Assembly: GCF_036964905.1 (NCBI RefSeq)
Contig: NZ_JBALHR010000003.1
Coordinates: 310,001-374,000 of the forward strand
Source: Gemmobacter denitrificans
Lineage (GTDB): Bacteria; Pseudomonadota; Alphaproteobacteria; Rhodobacterales; Rhodobacteraceae
Reading direction: 5' to 3'
Length of the DNA: 64,000 nucleotides
Below are positions 60,797 through 64,000 of this stretch, piece by piece; the first letter of the stretch is position 1, and every line of letters starts with the position of its first letter. Position numbers and translations under genes: made by a program. The notes under the pieces were generated by a model. That model worked only from the letters and a program-made list of their open reading frames with translations, had not been told where the DNA came from and made no database searches.

Positions 60797-60829
60797 GTCA
60801 ATATTGACATATCATAAGATGGTATACCA
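60797..60829. promoter_or_regulatory. Two palindromes in the GntR/DUF1185 intergenic region
   Basis: GTCAATATTGAC (60797-60808) and TGGTATACCA (60820-60829) are both perfect palindromes. The second fits the FadR-subfamily GntR consensus TGGT-N-ACCA. A TTGACA at 60804-60809 overlaps the first and could be a -35 element for the plus-strand operon. Confidence 0.6.
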
Positions 60830-60857
60830 CCATACGGAAAGCACACAGGAGGCGCAG

Positions 60858-61460
60858 ATGGCGGCACAGATTCGCAAGACCTATCTCACTGTCGAAACGA
60901 CGTTGATCGAAGGCGGGCGCGCGGCGCCGAAACCACTGAAGCTGATCTCTGCTGCCGTGGTGTTGCAGAACCCTTGGGCCGGGCGGGGCTTTGTCGAAGA
61001 CCTGAAGCCCGAAATTCATGCGGTCGCGCCCGAGATTGGCGCCCTGCTGACTGCGATGATCCTGGAAGCCGCAGGCGGACCCGACTCTGTCGAAGCCTAT
61101 GGGAAAGCCGCGGTGGTGGGTCTGAATGGCGAGTTGGAACATGCCAATGCGCTGATCCACACCCTGCGCTTTGGCAATCATTACCGGCAGGCCTTGGGGG
61201 CAAAGACCTATCTCGCCTTCACCAATGTGCGCGGCCCCGCCAATACGCCGGTCATGATCCCCCTGATGGACAAACATGATGAGGGGCGCCGGTCGCATTA
61301 TCAGACCGTGCATTTCTCGATCCCCGATGCACCCGGGGCAGATGAGATTGTGGTGGCACTGGGGGCCGCGACAGCAGGGCGCCCGCATCACCGCATTGGC
61401 GACCGCTATCAGGATCTGAAGGATCTGGGCCATGATGTCACGAATCCTGCCGCTGTCTGA
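60858..61460 (+). CDS. DUF1185 (amino acid synthesis) family protein
   Basis: A 200-residue cytoplasmic protein of the DUF1185 family, often labelled amino acid synthesis protein although no reaction is known. Typical segments are AAVVLQNPWAGRGFVEDLKP, GPDSVEAYGKAAVVGLNGEL and GAKTYLAFTNVRGPANTPVM. AGGAGG precedes the ATG by 6 nt. The hydrolase gene begins 29 bp before its stop. It is the first gene of a three-gene operon behind the GntR operators. Confidence 0.88.
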   Translation: MAAQIRKTYLTVETTLIEGGRAAPKPLKLISAAVVLQNPWAGRGFVEDLKPEIHAVAPEIGALLTAMILEAAGGPDSVEAYGKAAVVGLNGELEHANALIHTLRFGNHYRQALGAKTYLAFTNVRGPANTPVMIPLMDKHDEGRRSHYQTVHFSIPDAPGADEIVVALGAATAGRPHHRIGDRYQDLKDLGHDVTNPAAV

Positions 61461-62226
61461 TGGCGCGTCCGCGCGGGTGCTGGAGGCCGGGGCAGGCCCG
61501 CCCCTGCTGCTGATCCATGGGGTTGGCCTGCGGGCCGAAGCCTGGGGGCCGCAGATGGCGGCGCTGTCGGCCCGACATCGCGTGATCGCGGTGGATATGC
61601 CGGGCCATGGTGGCAGCAGTCTGTTGCCGGGTGATCCACGGCTGCCGGATTATGTAGCTTGGGCTGCGCAGGTGATCGCCGCCCTGGATCTTGGCCCGGT
61701 TGCGGTGGCCGGGCATTCGATGGGGGCGCTGATCGCGGCAGGTTTGGCGGTGGAATGGCCCGATCTTGTTCGCCGTGTCGCCCTGCTGAATGGAGTTTTT
61801 CGGCGCAGCGAGGCGGCCCGTGCCGCCGTGATCGCCCGTGCTGCCGAGATTGCAGCAGGGGCGGGCGGGATCGAAGCCACGCTGGCACGCTGGTTCGATG
61901 CAGGACAGGCGGCCTTGCGCGATCAGGTGGCTGCATGGCTTCGTGACGTCTCGCCGGTGGGTTATGCCGCCGCTTATCGTGCTTTTGCGGAAGGCGATGC
62001 GGTCTATGCCGACAGGTTTGGCACGCTGCGCTGTCCATTGCTGGTGCTGACGGGGGATGGCGATGCAAATTCCACGCCGGAAATGACCCGCGCCATGGCG
62101 GACATGGCACCCGATGGACGTGCTGTGGTGATCCCCGGGCATCGCCATATGGTCAACCTCACTGCCCCCGAGGCGGTGACCACACATTTGCAGCGCTGGC
62201 TGGCATCCGAGGAGACCCCGGCATGA
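61432..62226 (+). CDS. Alpha/beta-fold hydrolase
   Basis: A 264-residue hydrolase. The oxyanion motif is LLIHGVGLRAEAW, the nucleophile elbow is VAGHSMGALIAAG, the acid is in LVLTGDGDANST, and the catalytic His is in VIPGHRHMVNLTAPE. There is no signal peptide. The start overlaps DUF1185 by 29 bp and the stop overlaps the flavin-reductase gene by 4 bp. The substrate is probably an ester or a carbon-carbon/lactone intermediate of the pathway; not predictable. Confidence 0.9.
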   Translation: MMSRILPLSDGASARVLEAGAGPPLLLIHGVGLRAEAWGPQMAALSARHRVIAVDMPGHGGSSLLPGDPRLPDYVAWAAQVIAALDLGPVAVAGHSMGALIAAGLAVEWPDLVRRVALLNGVFRRSEAARAAVIARAAEIAAGAGGIEATLARWFDAGQAALRDQVAAWLRDVSPVGYAAAYRAFAEGDAVYADRFGTLRCPLLVLTGDGDANSTPEMTRAMADMAPDGRAVVIPGHRHMVNLTAPEAVTTHLQRWLASEETPA

Positions 62227-63140
62227 CCCAAATCCTTGATCCGCGCGCATTGCGCGATGCCTTTGGCTGCTTCATGACGGGGGTTACCGTCGTCACCACG
62301 CTGGATGTTCAGGGTAAGCCGCTGGGCTTTACTGCAAATTCCTTTTCTTCTGTCTCGCTCGACCCGCCGCTTTTGCTGGTGTCGATTGCCAACCGTTCGG
62401 CCAATCTGGCGCAGTTCTGCGCGGCCCCTGCATTTGCGGTGAACATTCTGGCCGAAGCACAAAAAGAGATTTCGGCAACTTTCGCCCGCGCGGCAGAGGA
62501 TCGGTTTGCCGACGTCTATTGGCGGCAAGGGCCAACGGGATCGCCCCTGATTGCAGGGGTCTGCGCATGGTTCGATTGCCAGATGGAACAGGTGATCCCG
62601 GCAGGGGATCACACCATCCTGCTGGGCCGGATCGCCGCATTCGAATCCAGCGCCCATCCCGGCCTAGGGTACTATCGGGGGGCCTATGTAACCCCGGCCG
62701 CCATTGCGAGCCAGATGCCAGCCGGGCCGGATGTCGTGGTCTCGGCCATTGTTCAGGTGGGGGATGCTGTGTTGCTGGTTGATGACGGGCGAGGCGGGCT
62801 TTCGGTGCCGATGGCGCGGGTGGGTCGCGATGGGGTGCAGGCGAAGCTGATCCGGCTGTTTGCCGAACTGGGGGTCGAGGCCGAGCCCGGTTCGGTTTAT
62901 GCGGTGTATGAGGATGCGCGCCTTGGCACCCAGCATATCGCCCTGCGCTGCCCGGCACGGGCTGGTCGCCCGGCCAAGGGGGCTTTTGTCGATCTTTCGC
63001 CGCAGGATATGGCCGATGTCACTGACCCTGCGTTGCGATCCATGTTGCAGCGTCTGGCCGAGGAATCGCGGATGGGCAATTACGGCACCTATTTCGGCAC
63101 CCATGAACAGGGTCGCGTGCATCCCCCGTCCGGGGCCTGA
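62223..63140 (+). CDS. Flavin reductase with an additional C-terminal domain
   Basis: A 305-residue protein. Residues 1-165 are a flavin reductase (FMN-binding split barrel): LRDAFGCFMTGVTVVTTLD, GFTANSFSSVSLDPPLLLVS and the loop GDHTILLGRIAAFE. This part would supply reduced flavin to a monooxygenase. The remaining 140 residues start VVVSAIVQVGDAVLLVDDGR and resemble a degenerate Nudix-like fold without a visible Nudix box. No flavin monooxygenase gene is in the operon. Confidence 0.88.
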   Translation: MTQILDPRALRDAFGCFMTGVTVVTTLDVQGKPLGFTANSFSSVSLDPPLLLVSIANRSANLAQFCAAPAFAVNILAEAQKEISATFARAAEDRFADVYWRQGPTGSPLIAGVCAWFDCQMEQVIPAGDHTILLGRIAAFESSAHPGLGYYRGAYVTPAAIASQMPAGPDVVVSAIVQVGDAVLLVDDGRGGLSVPMARVGRDGVQAKLIRLFAELGVEAEPGSVYAVYEDARLGTQHIALRCPARAGRPAKGAFVDLSPQDMADVTDPALRSMLQRLAEESRMGNYGTYFGTHEQGRVHPPSGA

Positions 63141-63560
63141 TCAGCGGCGGGGCCGGACGTAGATATCCAGCCGATGGCTGACGATATCAAAGCCGAAGTC
63201 GCGGGCGATCTTCTGCTGCAGCCGTTCGATCTCGTCCGAGCGGAATTCGATCACCGCGCCGGTTTCGATGTTGATGAAATGATCATGGTGTGTTTGCGGG
63301 GCTGCTTCATAGCGTGCGCGGCCATCGGCGAAGCTGAGCCGTTCGATCAGACCATGTTCGGCCAGCGTGTTCATCGTGCGATAGACGGTGGCCAGATTGA
63401 TGCGCGGCTCGATCGCGACAACGCGGCGATGCAGTTCCTCGACATCGGGGTGGTCATCTGCGGCAGCCAGGACCTGCAGGATCACCCGACGCGGACCAGT
63501 CAGGCGCAGACCCAGATCGCGGCAGCGTTGCATCAGGCCGGTTTCACTATTCTTCGTCAT
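63141..63560 (-). CDS. Fur-family metal-responsive regulator
   Basis: A 139-residue Fur-superfamily repressor. The DNA-binding part is LRLTGPRRVILQVLAAADDH followed by NLATVYRTMNTLAEHGLIER. The metal site is THHDHFINIETGAVIEFRSD with the C-terminal RLDIYVR. The C-terminal CxxC zinc site is absent. In Rhodobacterales such proteins respond to iron or manganese (Fur/Mur), and the choice cannot be made from sequence alone. The start at 63560 (MTKNSETG) is used. Convergent with the flavin-reductase gene, with no gap. Confidence 0.92.
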   Translation of the reverse strand: MTKNSETGLMQRCRDLGLRLTGPRRVILQVLAAADDHPDVEELHRRVVAIEPRINLATVYRTMNTLAEHGLIERLSFADGRARYEAAPQTHHDHFINIETGAVIEFRSDEIERLQQKIARDFGFDIVSHRLDIYVRPRR

Positions 63561-63690
63561 GGCAGGGCTCCGCACGGGCCGGGCAAAGTTCGACCGGATC
63601 AGGGCGGGCTGGTCCGGGCAGGGGCCTTTCCTAGCATGGGTCTGCGGCGGCGTCACCCCCAGGGGACAAGTGCCAGAACCGCATGGAAAA

Positions 63691-64000
63691 TCACCTTGGA
63701 CGCAGCCGGGCTTTCAAGCCGGTCGGAAACAGCGGCAGTCCGCCTGGTACATCAAGCGCATCAAGATCAAACCAATCGGCGAAAAAGATGCTTCCGTCTG
63801 ATTCAGCAAGGCGCAGCCGCCCGTCAGGGATTGGGGTATCGGCTGGGACGTCGATGTCGAAGATCACCAGAATCTCGTGTCCCGGCATGCCCTCATGGAA
63901 GAAAAGGTTTTCCATGAAGAACGGTGGTCCGACAGGCCGGACAGTGATGCCGAGCTCCTCTTGGAATTCGCGGATCAGGGCTGTTTCGGCTGTTTCGCCG
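63691..64000 (-). CDS. Nudix hydrolase (5' truncated by window end)
   Basis: The frame runs off the right edge, so the N-terminus is missing; about 103 residues are visible. The Nudix box is mostly present: E-T-A-E-T-A-L-I then REFQEELGI at the very edge, matching E-x7-REUxEExGU. The remainder, FMENLFFHEGMPGHEILVIF and FFADWFDLDAL, is typical of ADP-ribose or nucleoside-diphosphate Nudix proteins. Substrate not predictable. Confidence 0.8.
   Translation of the reverse strand, partial: GETAETALIREFQEELGITVRPVGPPFFMENLFFHEGMPGHEILVIFDIDVPADTPIPDGRLRLAESDGSIFFADWFDLDALDVPGGLPLFPTGLKARLRPR

Noticed and set aside
1..64000. CRISPR arrays, insertion sequences, phage or integrative-element boundaries
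   Set aside because: No spaced direct repeats, transposase or integrase sequences, or tRNA-flanked junctions were seen; gene content is typical chromosomal core and metabolic DNA.

Overview
The window is high-GC, densely packed bacterial chromosome from an alphaproteobacterium, almost certainly Rhodobacterales (Paracoccus/Rhodobacter relatives). The main reasons are the fdsGBA-fdhD-fdsD formate dehydrogenase operon, whose FdsA has the same length and catalytic Cys position as the Rhodobacter capsulatus enzyme, the separated MnmC domains, and Rhodobacterales-type gene neighbourhoods throughout. Genus cannot be resolved by eye. No rRNA, tRNA, IS element, prophage or CRISPR array was found.

Layout. 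1-2.2 kb: end of a PDC/Cache-like sensor protein and a membrane chemoreceptor. 2.4-7.0 kb: a SulP anion transporter facing a DevBCA-type ABC exporter. 7.3-10.9 kb: two tandem EamA transporters in one operon with a free-standing mnmD (tRNA methyltransferase domain of MnmC), divergent from the matching FAD oxidoreductase half. 10.9-15.7 kb: MlaA and MlaC lipid-transport proteins, then a type I secretion ABC/HlyD pair. 15.8-19.3 kb: RidA, glycerophosphodiester phosphodiesterase, a DUF482 GNAT protein, a GST and pterin carbinolamine dehydratase. 19.5-24.4 kb: uvrC, a FolM/PTR1-like SDR, a Ca2+/Na+ antiporter, a 57-residue membrane/zinc-ribbon protein and an S49 peptidase. 24.5-31.4 kb: LysR regulator and the NAD-linked molybdenum formate dehydrogenase. 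31.5-39.7 kb: Hsp70-like protein, pgsA-moaD-moaE, a two-component system overlapping a DUF4173 membrane protein, a P1-family peptidase, a zf-TFIIB protein and a YghU-type GST. 40.1-41.4 kb: a soluble PAS chemoreceptor. 41.9-45.0 kb: pqqABCDE. 45.2-57.2 kb: a PQQ alcohol dehydrogenase with the lanthanide-type Asp, two c-type cytochromes, a PQQ-associated ABC/beta-propeller set, a second periplasmic binding protein, and an ApbE/NosR-like flavinylated electron-transfer pair. 57.3-60.0 kb: gbcB and gbcA (glycine betaine demethylase) behind a cobalamin riboswitch. 60.1-63.1 kb: a GntR regulator divergent from a DUF1185/hydrolase/flavin-reductase operon. The window ends with a Fur-family gene and a partial Nudix hydrolase.

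How it fits together. Much of 24-60 kb looks like C1 and alcohol metabolism. Pqq genes make the cofactor for the periplasmic dehydrogenase, the cytochromes take its electrons, and the ABC/propeller set is its usual companion. GbcAB releases formaldehyde from glycine betaine, and Fds oxidises the final formate to CO2 with NADH formation. MoaD/MoaE supply molybdopterin needed by Fds.

The observations most worth following are the cobalamin riboswitch placed before a Rieske betaine demethylase, a 12-bp palindrome (CGACCAAAGTCG) repeated at three promoters of the quinoprotein region, and the NosR/ApbE pair sitting beside an alcohol dehydrogenase and not beside nosZ.
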